A stretch of DNA of 64,000 nt from Rs1 sp000416275 (GTDB lineage Bacteria > Pseudomonadota > Gammaproteobacteria > Pseudomonadales > Balneatricaceae). Of this stretch, positions 1-8,121 are shown piece by piece (within the stretch, counting starts at the first letter, position 1; the number at the start of each line of letters is the position of its first letter). Made by a program: the position numbers and the translations under genes. The notes under the pieces were generated by a model. It was not told the origin of the DNA and did no database searches. It saw nothing but the letters and a program-made list of their open reading frames with translations. Location of the stretch: assembly GCA_965243635.1 (NCBI GenBank), contig OZ251574.1, positions 4,092,001-4,156,000 of the forward strand, given 5' to 3'.

Positions 1-87
1 GGCTACCGGGCAGATCTTGTGCTACTGGATACTGAATTGAATGTCATAGAAACTTGGATCAATGGCGAGTCTAGCAAACGCTGCTAA
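1..87 (+). CDS. nagA: N-acetylglucosamine-6-phosphate deacetylase, C-terminal end (partial)
   Basis: An open frame enters from the left edge and stops at the TAA at 85-87. Its last 28 residues read GYRADLVLLDTELNVIETWI followed by NGESSKRC. The G-x-x-ADLV-x-LD...L-V..TW..G pattern is the usual C-terminal strand of amidohydrolases of the NagA type, which remove the acetyl group from GlcNAc-6-phosphate in the cytoplasm. The rest of the gene lies outside the window, so the metal-binding residues cannot be checked. Another amidohydrolase is possible. A short run of GCTCAA hexamers (about 93-114) follows the stop. Confidence 0.65.
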   Translation, partial: GYRADLVLLDTELNVIETWINGESSKRC

Positions 88-111
88 ATCTGCTCAAGCT
101 CAAGCTCAAGT

Positions 112-580
112 TCAAGCCTGTTTTTCGATAAAGATCACTTCAGTAAGCAGCTGCGTTTTGACTGAATTGGCAATAAAGCACTGTTGATGAGATAAATGGT
201 GCATTTTTTCTAATTGCTCTCTACTCGGCTGCTTATCCCCAGCGAAAGTAACCGCTACCCTTAAAGTGACGGTCGTCATACTCATAAGACCCTCGGCATC
301 TTGCTCCATGACACCAATGGCGTTATCCACATATCTATCCACTAGGTATCTTTTCTTGGCTGCCACCTCTAAAAAAAACAACCAGTGACGCGACAAATGC
401 CTCTTCTGGGTCGACATTGGCGGCGACTGAGTAAGGAAGCGGCACAATTTGCGGCGAGGCGGAAGCATCGACCACTGCCCCACCATCAAATTGCCACTGA
501 TGAGCCCGCGAATACTTACTATCGGTATAAAGCTCCTGCGGTTTTCTTTCCCAAACTACCTTAGCATCGTAAACAGACAT
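112..580 (-). pseudogene. OsmC-family peroxiredoxin, frameshifted
   Basis: Two overlapping minus-strand frames together give one OsmC-like protein. The N-terminal part starts at the ATG at 580, which has a GGGAGG Shine-Dalgarno 7 nt upstream, and reads MSVYDAKVVWERKPQELYTD, then YSRAHQWQFDGGA and VDPEEAFVASL. The C-terminal part, in another frame, continues HWLFFLEVAAKKRYLVDRYV and ends at 112. The family normally has an S-S-C-H motif between ASL and the W-L-F stretch; this is exactly what is missing, and the frame shifts there (about position 385). The first redox cysteine is therefore lost while the second (SHQQCF) remains. OsmC proteins reduce organic hydroperoxides. The C-terminal part alone is unlikely to be active. 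Confidence 0.75.
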
Positions 581-1041
581 TTCAGCACCTCCCAAATTGA
601 TCGACATTTACGGCTATTATTACTTATTCAGACAATTTTTTACAGCCTTTGTAACCAATTGACACTCAACGAGATTAAGCGCCTTTTAGGCCAAAAATTT
701 AGCAGTTTTAGCGAGGATATTGATAGAGGGAGTGAATAGAGCCGAGAGCCATATTATTTGCAAAAAATCAACCGCTACTGCAGCTTTGCAATCGCTGCCA
801 AGTTATTTTATCGATGGCATAGCAGTAGGAATCAAACCATTGCTCGCCAAGCTTAGTGTTGCTGGGGAGCAACTCTTTACGCTGCATTCCCAACTTTTCC
901 ATCAAACTATAAGAGGCAATGTTTCGAGTATCGCAATAGGCCATTACTGTATTAACCGACAGCTGTGAAAAAATATAACTCAAGTTTCGGGATTCAAATA
1001 AAACCAAAAATCAACACTAAGCATATGATATAAAACAAGTT

Positions 1042-1099
1042 GATGCCTCTTTGTGGTAAAATAATTGTTGTCTATACAAAATAAAATACCACAAGAGAC
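1042..1099 (+). promoter_or_regulatory. Hairpin covering the IS transposase ribosome binding site
   Basis: The segment GATGCCTCTTTGTGGTA (from 1042) is complementary, with one mismatch and one bulge, to the segment ending TACCACAAGAGACATC (to 1099). The downstream arm ends 5 nt before the transposase ATG and contains the likely Shine-Dalgarno. In IS10 and IS50 such structures block translation of transcripts entering from outside; the same role is inferred here. Confidence 0.7.
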
Positions 1100-1104
1100 A
1101 TCAA

Positions 1105-2583
1105 ATGAATTCTGCCACAAAGACGGGTGTTTTGCCATCACTCACTACTGATTTTCTCGAGCAATCTAACCTCAGTATCGACAATACTTTTAACTCTGCT
1201 TGGAAACACCTCGGCTTTAATAGCCTGCTACTTCAAGCAAAATTTCATAAACGGTCTGGCGTGCCAGCGAGCGATATTGTGTATCTACTTATGCTGTGGG
1301 TTTGGCTAAAAACTCAATCGGTAGCTATGTTCTCTCGCGATGCATTATTGAGCTTTAGTGCAGCAAAAAAAGATGCCCTCTATGATCTACTCAATCGTGA
1401 AAATGTAGACTGGAGAAAGTTACAATTATTGACCGCAAAGAAAGTGCTTAAATCTAACTCTCATGGAGGTTTAAGCGCGTTTGTTATTGATGATTCTGTG
1501 AAAATCAGGCGTGGAAAAAAGATGCCTGGCGTTTCTAGTCACTTTGATCATTTAACCGGACGCTGCGTAATGGGTCAGCAAATCGTTACGTTAGGCATCG
1601 CTAATAATTCACAATTTGTTCCTGTTGATAATGAAATCTTCATTAGTAATGTGAGAGAGCAAACAGCCAATTCTACCTTTAAAGACCATCGCAGCATTGC
1701 TGCGAAACGTTATGCTAAATCTCAGTCTCAAACCAAACCTGAAATGGTGTGTGACATGATAGCAAGGGCGATTCGCGCAGGCATAAATGCAGATTATTTT
1801 TTGGCTGATGCATGGTTTGCCACCAAGCGCATTTTAAAAATGACAGAGACTCATTCACTGATCGCTATTGTTCGAATGAAAAGAAATAACACTAAATACA
1901 GAATACGCATCAACGGCAAGACGGAGATGCTATGTGCCAAGCAGTTATATCAACAGCACGTAAAGGGGAAATGGCAATCCCTGACTAAATTGCCTTACCA
2001 GAGCAAGTCTATTGTCGTTGAACTCAATCTAGCAGCGACGGATAAAGAGCACGATCAATGGATAAAAGTGAAGTTGTTATTTGTTCGATCTATGGATGAA
2101 ACAAAGCAACAGGCAGGTAAGAATGATTGGGCGCTTTTTTTAACAACCGATAGTCAGATGTGTGACGAGAAGATACTTGAAGTGTACGCATTACGGTGGG
2201 GTATCGAGGTATATTTCAAAGAGGCCAAACAAAAACTTGGTTTTTTGAAAGAGCAAAGTCGTCATTACAGCGCCTATATAGCGTCGATCCATTTGACTGG
2301 GTTAAGGTTTTGTATCCTGCTATTTGTGCAGAATGAAGAAGGAGCAGCCAGTGTGAGTAAGGTGAGAAATAGCCTTGAAGAGAGCTTATGTAGTTTAAAC
2401 TTTGCGAGCAAATTATGGGGACTATTTAAGGCGTTAATTACAGGCGCTTTGAGTGATATTATCGGGCTAAGTGAAGAAGATAAACGTAAAATACTGGAAA
2501 GCATCGATCAAACAGTGGTCAATTTTTTTACACAAGTCATGCAAATGGATAATTTTACTCTACGGCAAGAAGGCCTAGAGTAA
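1105..2583 (+). CDS. IS4-superfamily DDE transposase
   Basis: A 492-residue transposase filling the IS at 979-2629. Visible DDE features are VIDDS at residues 127-131 (first Asp), LADAWF at 233-238 (second Asp) and the signature Y361-x2-R364-x3-E368-x6-K375 within YALRWGIEVYFKEAKQKLGF, which carries the catalytic Glu. The length and a complete motif set suggest an intact, possibly active enzyme. The start is the ATG just after a strong inverted repeat that would hide the ribosome binding site (AAGAGA) in read-through transcripts. I cannot place it in an IS4 subgroup with certainty. Confidence 0.9.
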   Translation: MNSATKTGVLPSLTTDFLEQSNLSIDNTFNSAWKHLGFNSLLLQAKFHKRSGVPASDIVYLLMLWVWLKTQSVAMFSRDALLSFSAAKKDALYDLLNRENVDWRKLQLLTAKKVLKSNSHGGLSAFVIDDSVKIRRGKKMPGVSSHFDHLTGRCVMGQQIVTLGIANNSQFVPVDNEIFISNVREQTANSTFKDHRSIAAKRYAKSQSQTKPEMVCDMIARAIRAGINADYFLADAWFATKRILKMTETHSLIAIVRMKRNNTKYRIRINGKTEMLCAKQLYQQHVKGKWQSLTKLPYQSKSIVVELNLAATDKEHDQWIKVKLLFVRSMDETKQQAGKNDWALFLTTDSQMCDEKILEVYALRWGIEVYFKEAKQKLGFLKEQSRHYSAYIASIHLTGLRFCILLFVQNEEGAASVSKVRNSLEESLCSLNFASKLWGLFKALITGALSDIIGLSEEDKRKILESIDQTVVNFFTQVMQMDNFTLRQEGLE

Positions 2584-2754
2584 CGGGAGGAGTTCATTTT
2601 AGCTAATGAAATGAACTCCGAAACTTGAGATATAATTGAGCAGCAGTTTTGACGCCTCTAATGCGATGCCGCGTTTATGATAATCAGCTTTAAGACTGAA
2701 GCCAATTTCCGCGATGCCTGTCTCTATATCTAACCCGCATATTGCATGAAAAAT

Positions 2755-2831
2755 GGTAAGTTCCGCCCTATCCCTTGATAGAATAGGGTTTACCACAAAA
2801 CTACTTCGGATGAAGTAACCCGGAACTTACC
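2755..2831 (+). promoter_or_regulatory. Hairpin abutting the IS1380 transposase start
   Basis: GGTAAGTTCCG at 2755-2765 is perfectly complementary to CGGAACTTACC at 2821-2831, the last base before the ATG at 2832. Two smaller stems (CCCTAT/ATAGGG and ACTTC/GAAGT) lie in the loop. The fold would occlude the start codon region in read-through RNA. Confidence 0.7.
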
Positions 2832-4226
2832 ATGCCCAATTTTATACAATCCCCACTTAATTTCCACCCTGTTGACGGACTTACTGTACGCGCCAGTTTT
2901 GATGGTGGCTCTATGTCATCTGATTTTGGTGCAATACTGATGCGGGAGACGGCACTTCAAAGTCAACTGCTAACCAAACTTGCCGCTGCTATCAGCGACT
3001 CTCGCAGACAAACACATATCAAGCACTCTATGCAGGATCTCATTACTCAAAGAACTATCCAGCTTGCCTGTGGCTATGAAGATGCTAACGATTCTAACTC
3101 TCTACGCAAAGACCCTATGTTTAAACTGGCTCTGGGAAAAAAGCCATTAGACGAAGAACAAGATTTGGCCCACGGATCAACTTTCACTCGATTAGGCCAA
3201 AATGTTGATAGCAAAGATTTATACCGCATGGCTCAAGCGTTTATTGATCATTTCATGGATAGCTATAGCAAAGATCCCAGCATCATCATTCTTGATATGG
3301 ATCACACTGAAGATCAAGTATATGGCCAACAAGAACTGGCATTGTTCAATCGTTATTACGGCCATTATGGCTATCTGCCACTTACCATTTTTGAGGGTTT
3401 TAGCGGGAAGTTGATTGGTACCTATCTTCGTCCAGGTAAACGCCCTACAGGGGCAGAAAATGCGATGATAATGAAACGCGTTATACAACAAATTAGATCG
3501 CGCTGGGCCAACGTTCACATCGTTTTACGTGGCGACGGCCACTTCTCCAACCCTGAATTAATGCAATTAAGTCAAGATGATGACAACATGGACTTTATCT
3601 TTGGTGTGCCCGGTAATAAAGCGTTGTCTCCCATGGCGAGTTCTTTACTAACAGCCGCTAAACACTGCCTTGATGAGAAGCGCCACAACGCAAAGTTGGT
3701 AGGTCAACCAGAACCCTATAAAGTGCGCTTATATGACGAGTTAGACTATAAAGCCAAAAGCTGGATGGGTATTGAATGTCGTTTAATTGTAAAAGCAGAA
3801 GTGAACCTGCTAGGCAAGAACCCTCGTTATATTGTCACCTCTATTACCAATGCCAGTCCTGAGACCCTGTACTGTGATTTTTATTGCGCTCGAGGACAAG
3901 ACGAAAATTTCATCAAGCAGCTGAAAAATGATATGGCCTGTGATCGCACTTCTGATCAAGGCTTTTTGGCAAATCAATTGCGGCTTTTCTACTCTGCTGC
4001 GGCCTATGTATTAATGCATGAATTCCGATTAGAAACATTAAAGGGTACGGTATTAGAGCGAGCAGAAATGGGTACAATACGCTTAAAACTATTCAAAATT
4101 GCGGTGCGAATTGTTCAGTATAAAGATAGAGTGAAACTGATGTTGCCAAGTTCTTGCCCCGTTTCTGAATTGCTAAAACGCGTCACTGACATTCTTTATT
4201 CCAGCAGACTCCTCAAACCTGGATAG
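2832..4226 (+). CDS. IS1380-family transposase
   Basis: A 464-residue protein with the IS1380 pattern: N-terminal F-x-x-V-x-G-L-x-V-x-A-S-F-D-G-G-S-M-S-S-D-x-G, then RQTHIKHSMQDLITQRTIQL and ACGYEDANDSNSLRKDPMFK. Acidic residues that fit the DDE site are seen in IIILDMDHTED (about residues 155-165) and VLRGDGHFS (about 232-240), followed by the C-terminal QDENFIKQLKNDM motif carrying the Glu. No frameshift is visible, so it may be active. The start codon follows directly on the hairpin arm that contains its GGAA ribosome-binding segment. Confidence 0.92.
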   Translation: MPNFIQSPLNFHPVDGLTVRASFDGGSMSSDFGAILMRETALQSQLLTKLAAAISDSRRQTHIKHSMQDLITQRTIQLACGYEDANDSNSLRKDPMFKLALGKKPLDEEQDLAHGSTFTRLGQNVDSKDLYRMAQAFIDHFMDSYSKDPSIIILDMDHTEDQVYGQQELALFNRYYGHYGYLPLTIFEGFSGKLIGTYLRPGKRPTGAENAMIMKRVIQQIRSRWANVHIVLRGDGHFSNPELMQLSQDDDNMDFIFGVPGNKALSPMASSLLTAAKHCLDEKRHNAKLVGQPEPYKVRLYDELDYKAKSWMGIECRLIVKAEVNLLGKNPRYIVTSITNASPETLYCDFYCARGQDENFIKQLKNDMACDRTSDQGFLANQLRLFYSAAAYVLMHEFRLETLKGTVLERAEMGTIRLKLFKIAVRIVQYKDRVKLMLPSSCPVSELLKRVTDILYSSRLLKPG

Positions 4227-4820
4227 CCCTGCATCTTGATAAAATTCAGAGTTTACAACACGAGCATTGAGGTTCGAGGGCAGCGTTTGGCTTCCGACTA
4301 CGAGTTGTTCGAAAAACAACCAGTTCGGTGTACTTAGCTACACTAAAAGTTTCTGAAATTTTAGATCTACCCAGCGGCTTAAGAAAAATTTGCAAGGCAC
4401 TGCTATAAATGGAGTGACTATTGTCAAGTGACTAGTTGGTGCAACATGCGGGCTAAATACCTAAACATCAAGTCGCCAACATAGTTGTGATCTTCCCGGT
4501 ATTCGATCGCCAGCGCTAGCTTATCGCCCTGAACCCCATTCCAGCCTGCCATTATTTGTGAGAACCGGCTTAAGACTTGCGCCTTCGTTTGACCCAACAC
4601 AATATACTTAGATAAGTTCTGGTTTAAACGATGCGCCACGAAATCATCTTGGTCCGACCAGACAAATGAACGTATTAATAATCGCTCTGATTGTAATTGT
4701 AATTCCAAGCACTAAACCTCGCTTCTATAATATTCCTGATTGACCAGCATACTCCGCTTAACTTGGCAGCTATTTAACAAAGTTATTAATTCCAACAAGT
4801 TAAGTGAAGTTAAAATATAT

Positions 4821-5070
4821 GAGACCTCTGCATAACGTTGCGAGCGAAGGTAAGACAAGGCAAAAACCGGCGAGATAGCGGAGTTAGTATGCCCCTCATT
4901 TTGGGTACAGTGTGCCCCTCTCTTTGGGTATAGTATGCCCCTCACATTGGGTACAGTGTGCCCCTGTTTATCGGTATTACTGGTGTAAATGAGCATATTC
5001 AGCCGGTTTTTAACGCTCGTATTACCGAGCGCAGTTATCATACCCTCTGGGTAAGTTATGCAGAGGTCTC
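4821..5070. repeat. Miniature element family 1, copy 1 (with internal 23-bp tandem repeat)
   Basis: The terminal inverted repeats are GAGACCTCTGCATAAC (4821-4836) and its complement GTTATGCAGAGGTCTC (5055-5070), with a 4-bp ATAT duplication on both sides. No protein is encoded. The interior holds 3.5 tandem copies of a 23-bp unit starting at 4886 (AGTATGCCCCTC.....GGGTAC pattern). The unit is not found in the other three copies of the family in this window (23.7, 35.1 and 58.6 kb). Confidence 0.85.
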
Positions 5071-5138
5071 ATATTCTTACCATTTAAAAATAGTTTAGAT
5101 TATAGCCAAGTTATTTATTTGTAAATTTTTTACTTTAA

Positions 5139-5298
5139 CCTGAATCCGTGACTTCAAAGTGAATACAGAGTGTAAGATATTGGTTTTACAGTGGAATTGA
5201 AAAATCTTAACTGCACCCATAGGTTCAGTGAGTATTTTTCTAACCGCTGTACAATCAAGAGCTTGCGCTATGTGGTGCAGTGAAGTCACGGATTAAGG
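5139..5298. repeat. Miniature element family 2, copy 1
   Basis: About 160 bp with terminal inverted repeats CCTGAATCCGTGACTTCA and TGAAGTCACGGATTAAGG, flanked by TTTAA on both sides. Closely related copies lie at 30440, 34166 and 43025, with a degraded one at 23454. There is no coding capacity; the element is presumably mobilised by a transposase encoded elsewhere. Confidence 0.88.
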
Positions 5299-5302
5299 TT
5301 TA

Positions 5303-5486
5303 AGCCAGTCTGTGAAGATACAGCACTAATCAGGCTAGTGTGATGTTTTTCCTCTGTGCAGCGCAGCGCCTCTGTGTCCTCTGTGGTGACAAAAATCTTT
5401 AAAGGATTGGTTTTACCACAGAGAGAAGAGATTAAAAGCATCTTTTGCTTTTGGCTAGTATGGCGGAGACACAGGGCTAATCAGCT
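5303..5486. repeat. Repeat family 3, copy 1
   Basis: This stretch, from AAGCCAGTCTGTGAAGA through CTCTGTGCAGCGCAGCG to GGCGGAGACACAGGGCTAAT, is repeated in inverted orientation at about 33876-34077. Both copies sit next to a family-2 miniature element. It contains internal CCACAGAG/CTCTGTGG inverted motifs and no gene. The exact ends are approximate. Confidence 0.75.
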
Positions 5487-5578
5487 CAACTATTGATCCA
5501 CTTTGAAAGCACAAATTAGTTATTTAAGAATTCCGCATAACCTGACGAAAAATAGCGGAGTCGTTCAGACGAAGAACA

Positions 5579-6298
5579 CTATTGATTGAGGTGTAAGTTA
5601 AGTTGGTTGATTTGTTCCTCTACGATAGAGTACTGCTCTTTGTCCCAAATAATCCTCTGTGCAGAGAAATCTATTTGATACTCTCGGTTAGCTAATAAAT
5701 CCATACCTAATAGTCCATCAAAAGCAGAATTTCCCAGATGCTCTATCAACATCACTTTTTTGCGCTTGGCTTGATAGGGCCCGAAATTAATAGTATCTAG
5801 CACGACCGCCCAGGTTTTTATCAATCCCCCACCAGCAACTTGTGCATACGATACTTTGGCATTGCTAGGCTGCAATCGCTCTATCGCTCCCCGATGCAAA
5901 ACGGTCATCGATGCTCCAGTATCTAAAAGCAACTTTAAAGTTTGCTTCTTGCCAGCATAACTGACCAACACAGGTACGATCACCTGGTTTGCATTAATAG
6001 TGATATCAGTTTTGAACAGTAATTGGGCTTTTTTTAGCTGTGAAAGTGCATTCCTAGCGGTTAAATTTTTTACCCTAAGCTTATTTTCTTCAGCGAATAT
6101 TTGCTGTTGCTCTGCACTGATCTCCAATTCAACCACGCTGCGCTTTTGTAGTTGATCGAGATACTGGACCGGGACTTGCGAGAGACTATCGACATAGACT
6201 CTTTTGCCGCTATCATTTTTATATTGAAATATCTCAGCAGATGCATAAAAAGACAATCCAATCAGCAAGCTAGCCATAATTTTAATCACATGATCCAT
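5579..6298 (-). CDS. Secreted/periplasmic retropepsin-like aspartic protease with DUF4124-type N-terminus
   Basis: A 239-residue protein. I chose the ATG at 6298 because GAGG lies 8 nt upstream; a TTG 18 bp further out has no such site. Residues 1-21 (MDHVIKIMASLLIGLSFYASA) form a signal peptide. Next comes a DUF4124-like segment (IFQYKND-SGKRVYVDSLSQVP), a short helix rich in Gln and Glu, and a retroviral-type aspartic protease domain with LLLDTGASMTVL (catalytic Asp near residue 126) and the closing FDGLLGMDLL motif. Such single-domain proteases act as dimers. The substrate is unknown. It stands alone, convergent with nothing, between repeats and the TetR gene. Confidence 0.85.
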   Translation of the reverse strand: MDHVIKIMASLLIGLSFYASAEIFQYKNDSGKRVYVDSLSQVPVQYLDQLQKRSVVELEISAEQQQIFAEENKLRVKNLTARNALSQLKKAQLLFKTDITINANQVIVPVLVSYAGKKQTLKLLLDTGASMTVLHRGAIERLQPSNAKVSYAQVAGGGLIKTWAVVLDTINFGPYQAKRKKVMLIEHLGNSAFDGLLGMDLLANREYQIDFSAQRIIWDKEQYSIVEEQINQLNLHLNQ

Positions 6299-6467
6299 AA
6301 AACCTACCTCAAACAAAAATTTAAATCATCAATACCCTTCAGCTGAATCTGCAGTTTAGTTTTGGATATAGCGGCTGCGATAAGCACCATATTCAACTAA
6401 CTTATTAATCATAAGCCGAGTTCCTCCCCGAAAACAGAGCTAGTTACCCACTTTGAGCATCGACAAA

Positions 6468-7073
6468 TTACTTACTTGGGATTGAATGACGTGCTATCAA
6501 CTGCTCAATAATGATGAAAAACCGCTGATCCGCCTGCTCTAAATCGACTAAACTCTTTTGTACCATATGACCGATATACAAGCTGTAAAACTCGTAGGCA
6601 AATAGCTCACTATTGGTATCAAGCTTAAAAACCGCTGCATTTTTACATCTATCAATAAGCTTAGTTAAGTAATTTAACAAGCGCTGTTGCTGATCTTGCA
6701 TAAATACTTTAATTTTACTGGGGCTGCGGCCCTGATATTCAACTAGCGCCTTAATAAAAGGGCAGCTCACCTGCTCTGCTATCGGCATTTGGCCCAGCCA
6801 ATACAACCAATTATATTTAAGGCTGTGTAAGTTCTCCAACGGATCTTGACTATAAGATTTTTTCAGCACTCTTTCGACAAACAAAGATTCAGTATATTTT
6901 AAAATCTCTATCTGCATATCTTCCTTACTGGAAAAATGCGAAATCACCCCCGTTCTGGACATAGCTAAAGATTTCGCCACGACCCCGATAGTCACACTCA
7001 GCAAGCCTATGGTACTAGCGCACTCCATACCTTTGCGTAAAATTTTGCTGCGCGTCAAAGCCCTTTTATTCAT
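6468..7073 (-). CDS. TetR/AcrR-family transcriptional regulator
   Basis: A 201-residue repressor-like protein. The N-terminal helix-turn-helix covers about residues 5-50 (RSKILRKGMECASTIGLLSV, then VAKSLAMSRTGVISHFSSKE), and the C-terminal ligand domain has a cysteine in EQVSCPFIKAL. The ATG at 7073 overlaps the TGA of the upstream hydrolase as ATGA, so the two are translationally coupled; a GTG 12 bp further upstream is the alternative. It probably controls the hydrolase operon in response to a small hydrophobic molecule, which is inference from the pairing. Confidence 0.85.
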   Translation of the reverse strand: MNKRALTRSKILRKGMECASTIGLLSVTIGVVAKSLAMSRTGVISHFSSKEDMQIEILKYTESLFVERVLKKSYSQDPLENLHSLKYNWLYWLGQMPIAEQVSCPFIKALVEYQGRSPSKIKVFMQDQQQRLLNYLTKLIDRCKNAAVFKLDTNSELFAYEFYSLYIGHMVQKSLVDLEQADQRFFIIIEQLIARHSIPSK

Positions 7074-7966
7074 CGGTTTTCCCACATGGAAGCACTGGAA
7101 AATTCAACAATTTTTGCATGTAGCGCACTGTCTTTGAGCAATTTAATATGGCCGAGATTATTGGTGGTAAAAAATTCATGCTGCACATCTTCGAGCAACG
7201 TTTTAGTTGCTGCATAAGCACACGTTGGATCTGTAGTGTCATGCATAAACAAAAAACTTTTATCGACCTTTGCCAAGTTTTCATTTAGAGCTAACTCCTG
7301 CCAGCGAATATTATAGGCTTTAGAGACACCTTCTAAAAGGTTGGTTAACATAGCTTTGGCAATTCCTACACCGGTAACAGCATCGTACATATTTTCAAAG
7401 TACTGAGAAGGCGCTGAGATCAAGATGATTTTTTTCCCCTTAAGCATCGCCGACGGCAGATTAATCACCGCCAACGCTCCCATAGAATGGCCGATAACAG
7501 CCTGAGGGGTCGCATTAATACTCTCCATATAGTGCAGTGCATTTTGGCTGCCCTCAATAAAAGCATACAGATGAGAGGCATTGCCTTTCGATTTTCCATG
7601 GCCGATTTGATCGAGTGACCACACAGTAAAACCCGCCTCTAAAAGATGGTCGATTAGCTGAGTGAATCTGGTACTGCTGTCGCCCCAGCCGTGACAGAGA
7701 AAAATGTGCTGCGGATCAACAGATGTACTCAACTGGAATTTTTGCAGGCAAACATCACCTAGGCTAGTAGGCACCCAGACCACACTTGGCTGAACCATAG
7801 TGCGCATTTCATAGACTCGCCGACTAAATGGATTTCCTAAAATTTTAGTGGCCAGTTTCAGACTTAAAGCAGGCGCTAGTTCAGTTAGCCAGTGCGTGAC
7901 AAAACGGCTGATTTTTTTGCGTATCGTGGGTTTATAGACACTCGCTTCAAAATAAATATCTTTCAT
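7070..7966 (-). CDS. Alpha/beta-fold hydrolase
   Basis: A 298-residue alpha/beta hydrolase. It starts at the ATG at 7966 (GGAA ribosome-binding segment 6 nt upstream). HGWGD at about residue 91 is the oxyanion-hole motif, GHSMGAL carries the nucleophilic Ser, and GHIKLL near the C-terminus supplies the His (LGHIK). The segment FLFMHDTTDPTC fits the strand with the acid residue. No signal peptide is seen, so it is probably cytosolic. It is the first gene of a two-gene operon with the TetR regulator; the AT-rich 7967-8060 region upstream contains an inverted motif TAGTACAG.../...CTGTACTA that could be the TetR operator. Confidence 0.85.
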   Translation of the reverse strand: MKDIYFEASVYKPTIRKKISRFVTHWLTELAPALSLKLATKILGNPFSRRVYEMRTMVQPSVVWVPTSLGDVCLQKFQLSTSVDPQHIFLCHGWGDSSTRFTQLIDHLLEAGFTVWSLDQIGHGKSKGNASHLYAFIEGSQNALHYMESINATPQAVIGHSMGALAVINLPSAMLKGKKIILISAPSQYFENMYDAVTGVGIAKAMLTNLLEGVSKAYNIRWQELALNENLAKVDKSFLFMHDTTDPTCAYAATKTLLEDVQHEFFTTNNLGHIKLLKDSALHAKIVEFSSASMWENR

Positions 7967-7983
7967 TGTAAATTCCAAAATTA

Positions 7984-8032
7984 TAGTACAGTGGAGCTAG
8001 TGTAATACACAAAAGTACAACTGTACTATAAT
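7984..8032. promoter_or_regulatory. Candidate TetR operator upstream of the hydrolase
   Basis: Just upstream of the hydrolase start, TATAGTACAGT (7982-7992) is matched in reverse by ACTGTACTATA (about 8020-8031), giving an 11-bp inverted repeat with a roughly 27-bp spacer, each half lying in AT-rich DNA. TetR-family repressors usually bind palindromes of this kind in their own promoter. The site is inferred from symmetry only. Confidence 0.45.
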
Positions 8033-8121
8033 TTTGAATATATTTAACAAAGTAGCCAAAGTTGACAAGAAAAAAGGAGCTATAGCATTGGGATGCATTT
8101 TAGAAAAATAAATGGTTTGGA

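Larger units (their letters stand above)
979..2629 (+). mobile_element. Insertion sequence with YREK (IS4-superfamily) transposase
   Basis: Imperfect terminal inverted repeats CTCAAGTTTCGG (979-990 and the complement at 2618-2629) bound a 1.65-kb element with one transposase gene. It is flanked by a 6-bp direct repeat ATATAA (973-978 and 2630-2635), and excising the element restores the GNAT reading frame exactly, which fixes the boundaries. A long hairpin (1042-1099) lies directly before the transposase start. Confidence 0.9.
2734..4452 (+). mobile_element. IS1380-family insertion sequence
   Basis: Terminal inverted repeats CCCGCATATTGCA (2734-2746) and the complement of CCCGCATGTTGCA (4440-4452) bound a 1.72-kb element. 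A 4-bp CTAA duplication (2730-2733, 4453-4456) flanks it, as is typical of IS1380 elements. Excision restores the GNAT frame. A perfect 11-bp inverted repeat (2755-2765 with 2821-2831) abuts the transposase ATG at 2832. The 200 bp after the transposase gene hold no gene. Confidence 0.92.
768..4708 (-). pseudogene. GNAT acetyltransferase (RimJ/RimL type) split by two insertion sequences
   Basis: Three minus-strand pieces make one acetyltransferase: the N-terminal piece 4708-4457 (MELQLQSERLLIRSFVWSDQ ... VGDLMFRYL), the middle piece 2733-2636 (DIETGIAEIGFSLKADYHKRG ending LLLNY), and the C-terminal piece 978-768 (IFSQLSVNTVMAYCDTRNIA ... LGM). Removing the IS elements at 979-2629 and 2734-4452 with one copy of each flanking duplication (ATATAA, CTAA) leaves 561 bp, a perfect 186-codon frame plus stop. 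The joined product has the GNAT order: ERL-R N-terminus, IG-x-x-L-x-x-x-x-x-x-KRGIA acetyl-CoA loop, N-x-x-S-x-x-x-x-EKLGM C-terminus. The gene was intact before the two insertions. Confidence 0.9.

Noticed and set aside
4712..5041. 109-codon minus-strand frame with repeated GHT-type segments
   Set aside because: It lies almost wholly inside a family-1 miniature element; the apparent protein repeats come from the 23-bp DNA repeat.
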